Assembly: GCF_016802865.1 (NCBI RefSeq)
Contig: NZ_JAEVHM010000023.1
Span: forward strand, 1-51,370
Reading direction: 5' to 3'
Length of the DNA stretch: 51,370 nt
DNA from: Micromonospora parastrephiae
GTDB lineage: Bacteria > Actinomycetota > Actinomycetes > Mycobacteriales > Micromonosporaceae
The position numbers were made by a program, and so were the translations under genes. How positions within the stretch are numbered: position 1 is the first letter of the stretch; each line of letters starts with the position of its first letter. Below the pieces are notes generated by a model. The model was not told where the DNA came from. It saw nothing but the letters and a program-made list of their open reading frames with translations, and made no database searches. Positions 40,422 to 49,655 of this stretch are shown here, in pieces.

Positions 40422-40498
40422 GTTCACTTAACGGACAACTCACCCTCAGCAATCGGTCACCTCAGAGGCCGTACGTGTTCACCTTGCGTTCACTTGCG
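40422..40498 (+). promoter_or_regulatory. PHO box array upstream of pstS
   Basis: GTTCACC (40477-40483) and GTTCACT (40488-40494) form a standard 11-bp direct-repeat PhoP box. GTTCACT at 40422 and GGTCACC at 40455 lie in exactly the same 11-bp register (offsets of 5 and 2 repeats), suggesting an extended PhoP array. It implies induction of pstSCAB in phosphate limitation. The rest of the gap (40319-40607) holds no gene. Confidence 0.82.
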
Positions 40499-40607
40499 AC
40501 CGGCGAACCGGCTACCTGGCACTTCTAACTTTCGTGTCAGCCGGTCAGTGCCGGTCCTCGGGCCCCGGATCGGGGCGCCAAGTCAGACGCGAAGGGAAAC
40601 CCCTCAG

Positions 40608-41714
40608 GTGAAGCTCCAGCGGTACGGCACTATTGCCTGCCTCGCTCTTGCCGCGACGCTCGGCCTCAGTGCATGCGGCTCGGACAACAACGAGCCCGCC
40701 TCCGGCGCGAGCGCCTCGGGCTCGGCCGCCGCGGTCGACTGCGCTACCGGCACGCTGAACGCCCAGGGCTCGTCGGCTCAGAAGAACGCCATGGCCGAAT
40801 GGATCAAGGCGTACCAGCAGAAGTGCCAGGGCACCACGATCAACTACGAGGCTTCCGGCTCCGGCGCCGGCATCCAGGCGTTCACCGCCGGGACCGCCGA
40901 CTTCGCCGGCTCCGACTCCGCCCTCAAGCCGGAGGAGCAGCCGCTGGCCGACGCCAAGTGCGTCGGTGGCAAGGCCATCCACCTGCCGATGGTGATCGGC
41001 CCGGTGGCCGTCGCCTACAACGTCAGCGGCGTGGACAACCTCCAGCTCAAGCCGGCCACCCTGGCGAAGATCTTCGCCGGCAAGGTCACCAAGTGGGACG
41101 ACGCCACGATCAAGGCCGACAACCCGGACGCCAAGCTTCCGTCGACCACCATCCAGACCGTCCACCGCTCGGACGAGTCGGGCACCACCGACAACTTCAC
41201 CAAGTTCCTCTCCAAGACCGCTGAGGCGGACTGGGCGCTGGGCAACGCCAAGGCATGGAAGGCCCCGGGCGGCACCGGCGCCAAGGGCTCGGACGGCGTG
41301 GCCAGCCGGGTCAAGGGCGCGGACGGCTCCATCGGCTACATGGAGTGGTCGTTCGCCGAGAACGCCGGCCTGAAGATGTCCAAGATCGGCAACGGCAACG
41401 GCGAGTTCGCCGCGCTGACCGCCGAGGCGGCCGGCAAGACCATCGCTGGCGCCAAGGTCGAGGGCCAGGGCGACGACCTCAAGCTGTCGATCGACTACAA
41501 CACCAAGGAGGCCGGGGCGTACCCGATCGTCCTGGCGACGTACGAGATCGTCTGCAGCAAGGGCCTCGCGGCCGACAAGCTGAAGCTGGTCAAGGGTCTG
41601 CTGGGCTACGCCGCCAGCACCGAGGGCCAGAACTCGCTGACCGACCTGGGCTACGCCCCGCTGCCGGAGACGGTCCGCACCAAGGTCGAGACCGCGGTCA
41701 AGAACCTCTCCTGA
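40608..41714 (+). CDS. pstS: Phosphate ABC transporter substrate-binding lipoprotein PstS
   Basis: A 368-residue lipoprotein: CLALAATLGLSAC signal with the lipidated Cys in LSAC, then phosphate-binding loops LNAQGSSAQKNAMAEWIKA, NYEASGSGAGIQAF and HRSDESGTTDNF. ADFAGSDSALKP is a further ligand loop. The GTG at 40608 follows GAAGGGAAA. It captures inorganic phosphate outside the membrane and delivers it to PstC/PstA. The PHO box array upstream predicts phosphate-starvation control. Confidence 0.95.
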   Translation: MKLQRYGTIACLALAATLGLSACGSDNNEPASGASASGSAAAVDCATGTLNAQGSSAQKNAMAEWIKAYQQKCQGTTINYEASGSGAGIQAFTAGTADFAGSDSALKPEEQPLADAKCVGGKAIHLPMVIGPVAVAYNVSGVDNLQLKPATLAKIFAGKVTKWDDATIKADNPDAKLPSTTIQTVHRSDESGTTDNFTKFLSKTAEADWALGNAKAWKAPGGTGAKGSDGVASRVKGADGSIGYMEWSFAENAGLKMSKIGNGNGEFAALTAEAAGKTIAGAKVEGQGDDLKLSIDYNTKEAGAYPIVLATYEIVCSKGLAADKLKLVKGLLGYAASTEGQNSLTDLGYAPLPETVRTKVETAVKNLS

Positions 41715-41753
41715 CCCGACCCCACCACCTCCGCAACCGAATCGAGCGAGCAG

Positions 41754-42842
41754 ATGGGTGAAACCCCTCACCGCTCGGCCGACGCCGGCACCGGCGGGAC
41801 GCGCGTGACCCAGAGTCACGAGTGGCCCGCCGTGCTCGGCGCGTGTGGCCGAGGCACCAGTCAGCACCCGTTCCCCGGGCGCGCCGGGCTGGGCGGCGGC
41901 GGCGCGCTGCCGCGCAGCCGTAAGTTCGGCGCCGAGCGGGCCTTCCGCGGTCTCACACTGGCCGCCGGCACCGCCGTTCTGGTCATCATCGCCGCCATCG
42001 CGATCTTCCTGGTCGCCAAGGCGGTGCCGGCCCTGCGCGCCAACACCGAGAACTTCTGGTCCTACGAGGGCTGGTCCCCCAACGACCCGCAGCCGAAGTT
42101 CGGCATCGGCACCCTGGCCTTCGGCACCGTGCTCAGTTCGGCGCTCGCGCTGCTGATCGCCGTTCCGGTGGCACTGGGTATCGCGCTCTACCTCTCGCAC
42201 TACGCGCCGCGCCGGCTGGGCACCGCGCTCGGCTTCCTGGTCGACCTGCTGGCCGCCGTACCGAGTGTGGTGTTCGGCCTCTGGGGGCGGGACGTCTTCA
42301 GCAGCCCGGTCCGGGACTTTTCGGTCTGGCTCAACCAGCACTTCGGTTGGATCCCGCTCTTCGGCGGCGACGGCCCGTTCGGCGCCTCCATCATGCTGGG
42401 CGCCCTGGTGCTCGCGATCATGGTGTTGCCGATCATCACCTCCCTCTCCCGCGAGGTGTTCCTCCAGACGCCGACCGCGAACGAGGAGGCCGCCCTCGCC
42501 CTGGGCGCCACCCGCTGGGAGATGCTCCGCACCGCGGTGCTCCCCTACGGCCGCCCCGGCATCATCGCCGCGGTGATGCTCGGCCTGGGCCGCGCCCTCG
42601 GCGAGACCATCGCCCTGGCGCTGACCCTCGGCATCACCTTCGGCATCTCGTTCAATCTGATCCAGAACGGCGGCAACACCATCGCCGCCAACATCGCCAA
42701 CGCGTTCGGCGAGGCGAACGAGACCGGCCGTGGCGCTCTGATCGCCTCCGGCCTGGTGCTGTTCACCATCACGCTGATCGTCAACATCACGGCGCGGGCG
42801 ATCATCTACCGCCGCCGGGAGTTCACGGAGTCGGCCGCATGA
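41754..42842 (+). CDS. pstC: Phosphate ABC transporter permease PstC
   Basis: A 362-residue permease with a ~55-residue polar N-terminal extension before the first helix (LAAGTAVLVIIAAIAIFLVA). The BPD-type core has six helices and the coupling loop EEAALALGATRWEMLRTAVL, then LGLGRALGETIALAL. It starts 39 bp after pstS and ends in an ATGA overlap with pstA. Confidence 0.93.
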   Translation: MGETPHRSADAGTGGTRVTQSHEWPAVLGACGRGTSQHPFPGRAGLGGGGALPRSRKFGAERAFRGLTLAAGTAVLVIIAAIAIFLVAKAVPALRANTENFWSYEGWSPNDPQPKFGIGTLAFGTVLSSALALLIAVPVALGIALYLSHYAPRRLGTALGFLVDLLAAVPSVVFGLWGRDVFSSPVRDFSVWLNQHFGWIPLFGGDGPFGASIMLGALVLAIMVLPIITSLSREVFLQTPTANEEAALALGATRWEMLRTAVLPYGRPGIIAAVMLGLGRALGETIALALTLGITFGISFNLIQNGGNTIAANIANAFGEANETGRGALIASGLVLFTITLIVNITARAIIYRRREFTESAA

Positions 42843-43927
42843 CCACAACCGTCACCTCCCACCGCACCCGCCCGCCGGCCCAGCCCACCTCGCTGCGGGG
42901 CCGGCGGCTGCCCTGGTACGCCGCACCGGCCATCGCCGTGGCGGCCCTGGCGCTCGCCGCCGGGATCGTCTACGGCATCGACATCGGCGGCCCGGTCCTC
43001 GTGGTCGTCCTCGGCGCGATCCTCTACCTGGTCGGGCTCTTCGCCGCGGCCAACGCGGTCGAGGGGCGCCGGTCGGCCCGCAACCGCACCTGGAGCGCGC
43101 TGATCCACTCCGCGTTCGTGCTGGCGGTGCTGCCGCTCGTCTCGGTGGTCTGGACACTGGTCAGCAAGGGCACCGAGCGGCTGGACGGCAACTTCTTCCA
43201 GACCTCGATGAACAACATCGGGGCCCGGGACGCCAACGGCGGCGCGTACCACGCGATCGTCGGCACACTGGAGCAGGTCGGCATCGCCACCCTGATCACC
43301 GTCCCGCTCGGCGTCCTCTGCGCCATCTACATCGTCGAGTACGGGCGCGGCAAGTTCGCCTTCGCGATCCGGTTCTTCGTGGACGTGATGACCGGCATCC
43401 CGTCGATCGTCTCCGGCCTCTTCGTGCTGGCGTTCTGGGTGCTGATCGTGTCGCCGTGGTTCAACGACGGCCGGCCCAGCTTCTCCGGCTTCGCCGCCGC
43501 GCTCGCGCTGAGCGTGCTCATGCTGCCCACCATCGTCCGGTCCACCGAGGAGATGCTCCGCCTCGTCCCGGCGCCACTGCGTGAGGGCGCCTACGCCCTC
43601 GGTGTACCGAAGTGGAAGACCATCCTGCGGGTGGTGCTGCCGACGGCGCTGCCCGGCATCGTCACCGGCGTCATGCTCGCCATCGCCCGCGCGGCCGGCG
43701 AGACCGCGCCGGTGCTGCTGGTCGCCGGCGGCGGCGCCGCGATCAACACCAACCCCTTCGAGAACAACCAGTCGTCGCTGTCCCTCTTCGTCTACCAGCA
43801 GGCCGGCGACGCGTCGAAGTACGCGCCGGCACGGGCGTGGACCGCGGCACTCACCCTGGTCGCCCTCGTGCTCATCCTGACGATCGCGGCGAAGCTGCTG
43901 GCCCGTCGCAACCGGCTCAGCCGATGA
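42839..43927 (+). CDS. pstA: Phosphate ABC transporter permease PstA
   Basis: A 362-residue permease, longer at the N-terminus than the usual ~290 residues because of two extra hydrophobic segments ([37 protein letters not shown]). The conserved core has [25 protein letters not shown] and the coupling loop [20 protein letters not shown], with [16 protein letters not shown]. The start overlaps pstC. Confidence 0.93.
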   Translation: MTTTVTSHRTRPPAQPTSLRGRRLPWYAAPAIAVAALALAAGIVYGIDIGGPVLVVVLGAILYLVGLFAAANAVEGRRSARNRTWSALIHSAFVLAVLPLVSVVWTLVSKGTERLDGNFFQTSMNNIGARDANGGAYHAIVGTLEQVGIATLITVPLGVLCAIYIVEYGRGKFAFAIRFFVDVMTGIPSIVSGLFVLAFWVLIVSPWFNDGRPSFSGFAAALALSVLMLPTIVRSTEEMLRLVPAPLREGAYALGVPKWKTILRVVLPTALPGIVTGVMLAIARAAGETAPVLLVAGGGAAINTNPFENNQSSLSLFVYQQAGDASKYAPARAWTAALTLVALVLILTIAAKLLARRNRLSR

Positions 43928-43944
43928 ACCCCGGAGGTACCACC

Positions 43945-44721
43945 ATGGCCAAGCGTGTCGAAGCCTCGAACGTCACCGCCTACTACGGCGGCTTCAAGGC
44001 GATCGAGAACATCAACCTGACCGTCGAGCCGAAGACGGTCACCGCCCTGATCGGCCCGTCCGGTTGCGGCAAGTCCACCTTCCTGCGGTCGATCAACCGG
44101 ATGCACGAGGTGCTGCCGGGTGCCCGGGTCGAGGGCAGCCTGACCATCGACGACCAGGACATCTACGACCGGGACGTGGACGTCACCGCGGTCCGTCGCA
44201 TGATCGGCATGGTCTTCCAGCGGCCGAACCCGTTCCCCACCATGAGCATCTTCGAGAACGTGGTGGCCGGCCTGAAGCTCAACGGCGTCCGGAAGAAGTC
44301 GATCCTGGACGAGGCGGCCGAGAAGGCGCTGCGCTCGGCGAACCTGTGGGACGAGGTCAAGGACCGGCTGGGCAAGCCCGGCGCGGGCCTCTCCGGCGGT
44401 CAGCAGCAGCGGCTCTGCATCGCCCGGACCATCGCGGTCGAGCCGCAGGTCGTGCTGATGGACGAGCCCTGCTCGGCCCTGGACCCGATCTCCACGCTGG
44501 CCATCGAGGACCTGATGTTCCAGCTCAAGGACAAGTTCACGATCATCATCGTGACGCACAACATGCAGCAGGCCGCGCGTGTGTCGGACCGGACCGCCTT
44601 CTTCTCGATCGAGAAGACCGGCGACCCGGGTCGCCTGATCGAGTACGACAACACCCAGAAGATCTTCAGCAACCCGAGCGTGAAGAAGACCGAGGACTAC
44701 ATCACCGGCCGCTTCGGCTGA
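43945..44721 (+). CDS. pstB: Phosphate ABC transporter ATP-binding protein PstB
   Basis: A 258-residue ABC ATPase of normal length. Walker [10 protein letters not shown] at residues 37-45, Q-loop in [11 protein letters not shown], signature LSGGQQQR, Walker B VVLMDEP and H-loop IIIVTHN. It begins 17 bases after pstA with CCGGAGG upstream and powers phosphate import by PstSCA. No phoU gene follows, and the next downstream feature is a palindrome. Confidence 0.95.
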   Translation: MAKRVEASNVTAYYGGFKAIENINLTVEPKTVTALIGPSGCGKSTFLRSINRMHEVLPGARVEGSLTIDDQDIYDRDVDVTAVRRMIGMVFQRPNPFPTMSIFENVVAGLKLNGVRKKSILDEAAEKALRSANLWDEVKDRLGKPGAGLSGGQQQRLCIARTIAVEPQVVLMDEPCSALDPISTLAIEDLMFQLKDKFTIIIVTHNMQQAARVSDRTAFFSIEKTGDPGRLIEYDNTQKIFSNPSVKKTEDYITGRFG

Positions 44722-44792
44722 GCCGCTGGATCCCGGTCCGCGAGGGGCGTCGGTCGACCTGGCCGGCGCCCTTTTGCATACCCCCAGCCCGG

Positions 44793-44826
44793 CCAAGATC
44801 GTGCTCGATCCAGAGCGCGATCTTGG
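44793..44826. repeat. Palindromic intergenic element (14-bp arms)
   Basis: CCAAGATCGTGCTC (44793-44806) pairs with GAGCGCGATCTTGG (44813-44826) around GATCCA with one mismatch. It lies between convergent pstB and the NUDIX gene and may terminate both. It shares CCAAGATC with the flank of the 11321 palindrome. Confidence 0.75.
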
Positions 44827-44869
44827 ACGGGGGTGGCAGGCTCGGGGCGCCGCGCGGACCGCGGGCGGG

Positions 44870-45703
44870 TCAGGCGAGTACGAAGCGGGGTTCGCCGTCC
44901 GGCGGGAGGTCCAGGCGCGGGGTGACCGGGGTGGCGGCGTCCCGACCGGCCGCCGCGCGGGCCACCCCTGCCAGGTCGCCGGCCGCCGCCACCTGGGCCA
45001 GTGTGACCAGGGTCGGTGGCAGCATGGTCAGTTCGCCGGCCTGAGCGCGGGCCAGCGCGTCCGCCGGCCGGATCCACAGGGTGTGGTCGGCCTCGCCGGA
45101 GACGTCCCGGGTCCGCTGCCCCGCCGGCAACAGGGCGACGAAGAAGTACGTGTCGAAGCGGCGCGGCTCGAACTCCGGGGTGATCCAGCGGCTCCACGGC
45201 AGCAGCAGGTCCGACCGCAGCGTGAGCTGACGGTCGGCGAGCAGCGCGGCGAAGCCCAGCCGGCGCCCTTCCAGGTCCTGCCGCGCGGCCTCCCAGTCGT
45301 CGCCGCTGACGTCGCCCACCACGGTCGCCGGGTCGGGGCCGGCGAGCAGCACGCCCGCCTCCTCGAAGACCTCTCGCGCGGCGGCGCAGACCACCGCCTG
45401 CGCGGCGTCCGGAGCCACCCCGAGCCGGCCCGCCCACTCGCCTGGTGCGGGGCCCGCCCAGTCGAGGTGCGCCTCCGAGTCGGAGCGGTCCACCCCGCCG
45501 CCGGGAAAGGCGTACATCCCGCCGAAGGTCATCGCGGCGACCCGGCGGATGACGTACACCTCGAAGTCGGCGTCGGTCGGACGCAGCAGCAGCACCGTGG
45601 CCGCGACCCGGGGCACCGCCGGGGTGCCGCCCTCGGCCTGGAACCGGCGGGCGTGCTCGACCAGGGCGGCGGGGGCGGCGAAGCCGGCACTGTCGATCGT
45701 CAT
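44870..45703 (-). CDS. NUDIX hydrolase
   Basis: A 277-residue NUDIX protein. The box is split by an insert of about 30 residues: GGMYAFPGGGVDRSDSE precedes the REVFEEAGVLL helix, which carries the metal-binding REVxEEAG. This layout resembles NUDT19/acyl-CoA-diphosphatase-like members more than MutT. Its substrate is not certain. The ATG at 45703 lies 6 bases after TAGGCT (minus strand, 45710-45715), an apparent leaderless start divergent from the oxidoreductase gene. Confidence 0.88.
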   Translation of the reverse strand: MTIDSAGFAAPAALVEHARRFQAEGGTPAVPRVAATVLLLRPTDADFEVYVIRRVAAMTFGGMYAFPGGGVDRSDSEAHLDWAGPAPGEWAGRLGVAPDAAQAVVCAAAREVFEEAGVLLAGPDPATVVGDVSGDDWEAARQDLEGRRLGFAALLADRQLTLRSDLLLPWSRWITPEFEPRRFDTYFFVALLPAGQRTRDVSGEADHTLWIRPADALARAQAGELTMLPPTLVTLAQVAAAGDLAGVARAAAGRDAATPVTPRLDLPPDGEPRFVLA

Positions 45704-45784
45704 GCCGCGAGCCTAGTTCCCGACGGATGAGGTGGCCGGCGGCCGGGCAGCGGGCGGTTCACCTGGCTGGGCTAGCGTGCCGGC

Positions 45785-46753
45785 ATGACTCGTTGGGGCA
45801 TCCTGGCCACCGGCCACATCGCCAGCCGTTTCGCCGAAGACCTCCGGCTGGTGCCGGACGCCGAACTTGTCGCGGTCGGCTCCCGCGCCGCCGACAGCGC
45901 CCAGCGGTTCGCCGACACGCACGGCGCGAAGCGGGCGTACGGCTCCTGGGTGGAGCTGGCGGCCGACCCGGAGGTCGACGTCATCTACGTGGCCACGCCG
46001 CACGCCGCGCACCACGAGGCGGCGATGACCTGCCTGACCGCCGGGCGCGCGGTGCTGTTGGAGAAGCCGTTCACCCTGGACCTGGCCACCAGCACCGAGT
46101 TGGTGGACACCGCCCGCGCCGCCGGGGTCTTCCTCATGGAGGCCATGTGGATGCGGACCAACCCGCTCATCAGGCGGGCGGTCGAGCTGATCTCGCAGGG
46201 CGCGATCGGCACGGTGAGCAGCGTACGGGCCGACTTCGGGGTGGCCGGACCGTTCCCGCCGGAGCACCGGATGCGGGCCGCGGCGCTGGGCGGAGGCGCT
46301 CTGCTCGACCTGGGGATCTACCCGATCAGCCTGGCCCACCTGCTGCTCGGGGTGCCGCAGCACATCCGGTCCTGGGCGCAGCTCGGCCCGGAGGGGACGG
46401 ACGAGAACACCGGCATCCTGTTCGGCTACGACACCGGAGCGTTGGCCGCGCTGAGCTGCGGCATGGTCGGGGCGACCGAACTGTCCGCCTCGGTCACCGG
46501 CAGCACGGGCCGGATCGACCTGCCGGAGCCGTTCTTCCGGCCGGGGTCGCTGACCCTGCACCGGGCGGGTGCCGAGCCGGAGACGATCGTCGCGGAGGAG
46601 GCCGGCAACGGCTACCAGTACGAGGCGATCGAGGTGCAGCGTTGCCTGGCCGCCGGGCTGACCGAGAGCCCGCTGGTGCCGCACACCACGACCCTCGAGG
46701 TGATGGCCCTGCTCGACACGATCCGCGAGCAGATCGGCGTGCGTTACATCTGA
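45785..46753 (+). CDS. Gfo/Idh/MocA family oxidoreductase
   Basis: A 322-residue NAD(P)-dependent dehydrogenase. The Rossmann motif is WGILATGHIASRF at the start, and the EKP motif LLEKPFTLDLA near residue 97 contains the catalytic lysine. The C-terminal domain has GGGALLDLGIYPISLAHLLL. These enzymes oxidise or reduce sugars, inositols or trans-dihydrodiols; the substrate here is unknown. The ATG is 6 bases after TAGCGT (45773-45778), so leaderless. Confidence 0.9.
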   Translation: MTRWGILATGHIASRFAEDLRLVPDAELVAVGSRAADSAQRFADTHGAKRAYGSWVELAADPEVDVIYVATPHAAHHEAAMTCLTAGRAVLLEKPFTLDLATSTELVDTARAAGVFLMEAMWMRTNPLIRRAVELISQGAIGTVSSVRADFGVAGPFPPEHRMRAAALGGGALLDLGIYPISLAHLLLGVPQHIRSWAQLGPEGTDENTGILFGYDTGALAALSCGMVGATELSASVTGSTGRIDLPEPFFRPGSLTLHRAGAEPETIVAEEAGNGYQYEAIEVQRCLAAGLTESPLVPHTTTLEVMALLDTIREQIGVRYI

Positions 46754-46765
46754 CGTGCGGACGGC

Positions 46766-46793
46766 CCCGGTCACCGCGCTGGCGGTGGCCGGG
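46766..46793. terminator. Bidirectional hairpin terminator
   Basis: CCCGGTCACCGC and GCGGTGGCCGGG form a 12-bp stem with one wobble around a GCTG loop, centred in the 56-bp gap between the convergent oxidoreductase and pit genes. Confidence 0.75.
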
Positions 46794-46809
46794 CGTCGAC
46801 GTGCCGGGG

Positions 46810-47817
46810 TCAGCCGAAGAGCGGCCGGACCAGCAGGTAGGTGACACAGGCGATCAGCGCCGCGGCCGGGAACGTGATGATCCAGGCGATCACGATGTTG
46901 CCGGCGACGTTCCAGCGGACCGCGGAGAGCCGCTTGGTCGCGCCCACACCCATGATCGCCGAGGTGATCGTGTGGGTCGTGGAGATGGGCGCCTTGAGCA
47001 CCAGGGCGTTGAAGTAGAGCACCGCGCTGGCGACCGTCTCGGCGGCGAAGCCCTCCGGCGGCCCGAGATCAATGATCTTGCGACCGAGGGTACGGATGAT
47101 CCGCCAACCACCGGCGTACGTGCCGAGGGCCAGCATCGTCGCCGACGTCCAGAACACCCAGCCCGGGATGTGCGTCTTGCTCTCCTGGAAACCGCCGGTG
47201 TAGAGCGCCAGCACCACGATGCCCATGGTCTTGGCGGCGTCCTGCATGCCGTGGCCGACCGACATGGCGGCCGCCGAGGCGGTCTGCGCCCAGCGGAAAC
47301 CCCGGTTCAGCTTGCCCGGCTGCCCCTTGCGGAACAGCCAGAGGATGGCCAGCATCAGCAGGTAACCGAGGGTGAGGCCGACGATCGGCGAGAGCACCAT
47401 CGGCAGCAGCACCTTTTCGCCGATGTTGCCCCACTGCACGAGGCCGCCGGTGGACAGCAGGGTCGCGCCGACCAGGCCACCGAAGAGCGCGTGCGAGGAC
47501 GACGAGGGCAGGCCGAAGTACCAGGTGATCAGGTTCCAGGCGATCGCGCCGAGCACACCGGCGAAGACCACGCCGAGGCTGCTCACCCCGGTCGGGAGGG
47601 TGACCAGGCCGTCACCGACGGTCTTGGCGACGCCGGCACCGAAGTGGGCGCCGACGAAGTTGCCGACCGCGGCGAGCCCGAGGGCGATCCGGGGTGTCAG
47701 CGCCCGGGTGGAGACGCTGGTGGCGATCGCGTTGGCGGCGTCGTGGAAGCCGTTGGTGTAGTCGAACGCCAGGGCCACCGCGATCACCGCCAGTACGGCG
47801 ATGAGTTCAGGAGACAC
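46810..47817 (-). CDS. pit: Inorganic phosphate transporter, PiT family
   Basis: A 335-residue PiT-family carrier with about ten helices. The two inverted PiT signature repeats are visible: FDYTNGFHDAANAIATSVST and, near the C-terminus, KAPISTTHTITSAIMGVGA; the first half also has GLPSSSSHALFGGLVGA. It takes up metal phosphate at low affinity using protons. The GTG start is 4 bases after the DUF47 stop, so the two genes form one unit. Confidence 0.93.
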   Translation of the reverse strand: MSPELIAVLAVIAVALAFDYTNGFHDAANAIATSVSTRALTPRIALGLAAVGNFVGAHFGAGVAKTVGDGLVTLPTGVSSLGVVFAGVLGAIAWNLITWYFGLPSSSSHALFGGLVGATLLSTGGLVQWGNIGEKVLLPMVLSPIVGLTLGYLLMLAILWLFRKGQPGKLNRGFRWAQTASAAAMSVGHGMQDAAKTMGIVVLALYTGGFQESKTHIPGWVFWTSATMLALGTYAGGWRIIRTLGRKIIDLGPPEGFAAETVASAVLYFNALVLKAPISTTHTITSAIMGVGATKRLSAVRWNVAGNIVIAWIITFPAAALIACVTYLLVRPLFG

Positions 47818-47821
47818 CGGC

Positions 47822-48448
47822 TCAGGACTCCTTGACGGCGATGGTCTCGACTGTGTTGGCCACGTGCTCGAAGGCGTCGCAGGCGGCCTCCAGCTCGTCG
47901 GCCACCTCCTTCATCTTCAGCACCGTCAACGCGTCGTACTCACCGGAGAAGAGGCGGACGAGCAGCTGCCGGTTGATCCGGTCGCCCTCGTTCTCCAGCC
48001 GGTTGCACTCGATCCAGTAGTCCTCGAGGTCCTTCATCGACTTCAGCCGCGGCATCGCCTCGGCGGTCAGCTTGGCCTGCTGGTCGAGCACGTTGACCAT
48101 CTCGTGCAGCTCGCGGGGCAGCGCGGGGAGCTCGGTCAGCCCGTACAGGTAGAGCAGGTCGCCGACCGCCTCCAGGTGGTCCATCACGTCGTCGAGCAGC
48201 GAGCCGAGCCGGTAGATGTCCTCCCGGTCGAACGGCGTGATGAAGGTCGAGTTGATCTTCTTGTACAGCTCGTGCGTGATCTGGTCGCTGTCGTGCTCGA
48301 CCTCGGTCAGCCGCTCGCTGACCGACTGCACGTCGACGCCGGGCAGGGCCAGCTCGTTCAGCAGCTCAGTGCCCCGGACCAGGTTCTGCGCGGCCCTGGT
48401 GAAGAGCTCGTAGAAGGCGCCCTCGGTGGGGCGGAAGGAAAACTTCAC
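47822..48448 (-). CDS. DUF47 family (PhoU-like) partner of the phosphate transporter
   Basis: A 208-residue helical protein of the DUF47/YkaA family, related to PhoU: FSFRPTEGAFYELFTRAAQN, EVEHDSDQITHELYKKIN and TPFDREDIYRLGSLLDDVMD carry the acidic metal-coordinating residues. DUF47 proteins are almost always paired with Pit and thought to control its activity. GTG 48448 gives the family N-terminus. A triple 11-bp repeat 116-144 bp upstream (48564-48592) suggests PhoP control. Confidence 0.92.
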   Translation of the reverse strand: MKFSFRPTEGAFYELFTRAAQNLVRGTELLNELALPGVDVQSVSERLTEVEHDSDQITHELYKKINSTFITPFDREDIYRLGSLLDDVMDHLEAVGDLLYLYGLTELPALPRELHEMVNVLDQQAKLTAEAMPRLKSMKDLEDYWIECNRLENEGDRINRQLLVRLFSGEYDALTVLKMKEVADELEAACDAFEHVANTVETIAVKES

Positions 48449-48563
48449 AGCACAGACCTCGTCGCGTCGGTGGAAGGGTGGCGGCGCCCGTCGGGCACCC
48501 GCCCGGTGAATGCTAGGAAACGACGGAACCGCGAATTCGTCGGCCCACCCCTGGCCAAGCCAC

Positions 48564-48592
48564 ATTCACCGGTCGTTCACCTGCCGTTCATC
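48564..48592. promoter_or_regulatory. PHO-box-like triple repeat ahead of the pit operon
   Basis: ATTCACC (48564), GTTCACC (48575) and GTTCATC (48586) are spaced exactly 11 bp. They read on the plus strand, opposite to the pit operon, and overlap the last codons and stop of ppk2. The spacing matches PhoP half-sites, but partial overlap with coding sequence and reversed orientation leave its function open. Confidence 0.6.
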
Positions 48593-49518
48593 TCGGGCGT
48601 CCCATCCGCCCCCGCTCCCCCACTACGCAGCCGCTCCCGCTCGTGCGCCACATCGAAATCGGCAGGCGGATACCCCAGATCGAGCGTGTCGAACGTCTCC
48701 CGCAGCAGGTGAGCCACCGCCCAGTCCCGATACCACTTGCGGTCCGCCGGCACCACGAACCAGGGCGCGGCGTCCGTGCCGCACCGGCTCAGAGCCTCGG
48801 CGTACGCGGCCTGGTAGTCGTCCCAGCGGGCTCGGGCCTCGATATCCGAGGGGTTGTACTTCCAGTGCTTGCGCGGGTCGGTGAGCCGTTCCAGCAGGCG
48901 CTCGCCCTGCTCGGCGTACGAGATGTGCAGCATCACCTTGACCAGGGTCACCCCGTCCTCGGTCAGCTCCCGCTCGAAGGAGTTGATCTCGTCGTAGCGG
49001 GCTCGCCAGGTGGCCTCGGGCACCAGCGAGCCGACCCGGGCGATCAACACGTCCTCGTAGTGCGACCGGTTGAACATCCCGACGTACCCGGCTGGGGGCA
49101 GCGCTCGGCGGATCCGCCACAGGAAGTCGTGTCGCAGCTCCTCCGCGCTCGGCGGACCGAACGAGCGGATGTGCAGGCCCAGCGGGTTCATCGCGCCCGC
49201 CACCCGCTTGATCGTGCCGTCCTTGCCGCCGCAGTCCATCGCCTGGAGCACCAGCAGGACCCGGTGCGCCGGCCGCTCCGACCCGGCCTTGGCCATCGCG
49301 AAGAGCATTTCCTGCTGCTGACCCAACTCGTCGCCGACCAGCTCGACCTGCCCACGGGCCCAGGACTTCCGGTGCTGCCCGTCCCGTTCCGCCGTTGGCA
49401 GGCCGGGCGTGGACCGGGGATCGATCGCGCCGAGATCCACCGGTGCGGTGACCCGCAGCAGCTTCCGCATCGGGCCGCCGTCCGGGGCCACGATCCGCGG
49501 TTCCTGGAGTGCGCTCAT
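48577..49518 (-). CDS. Polyphosphate kinase 2 family protein
   Basis: A 313-residue PPK2 family phosphotransferase, which moves phosphate between polyphosphate and nucleotides. The P-loop is LQAMDCGGKDGT (residues ~93-102), the Walker B region is FNRSHYEDVLIARV, and the lid contains RRALPPAG. Residue pattern and length fit a one-domain member that phosphorylates NMP or NDP; which one is unclear. The gene lies directly upstream of the pit unit, so phosphate uptake and polyphosphate use are linked. ATG at 49518 is the only reasonable start. Confidence 0.9.
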   Translation of the reverse strand: MSALQEPRIVAPDGGPMRKLLRVTAPVDLGAIDPRSTPGLPTAERDGQHRKSWARGQVELVGDELGQQQEMLFAMAKAGSERPAHRVLLVLQAMDCGGKDGTIKRVAGAMNPLGLHIRSFGPPSAEELRHDFLWRIRRALPPAGYVGMFNRSHYEDVLIARVGSLVPEATWRARYDEINSFERELTEDGVTLVKVMLHISYAEQGERLLERLTDPRKHWKYNPSDIEARARWDDYQAAYAEALSRCGTDAAPWFVVPADRKWYRDWAVAHLLRETFDTLDLGYPPADFDVAHERERLRSGGAGADGTPEMNGR

Positions 49519-49655
49519 GCACGGATCATCGCCCACCCCCCGGCCATCCGCCCGCCGAGAGCCCTCGCGGGCAGGCACGTCCGGGGCTGCCGGCGCCCGG
49601 AGTTGGCGGGAGGATGGACGACGGGAGACAGCCGGCCAGGGAGGGTGGTGGGTCC

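Noticed and set aside
40545..42848. Long (about 767-codon) minus-strand frame opposite pstS/pstC
   Set aside because: Antisense to two confidently identified Pst genes; no start signal or domain.
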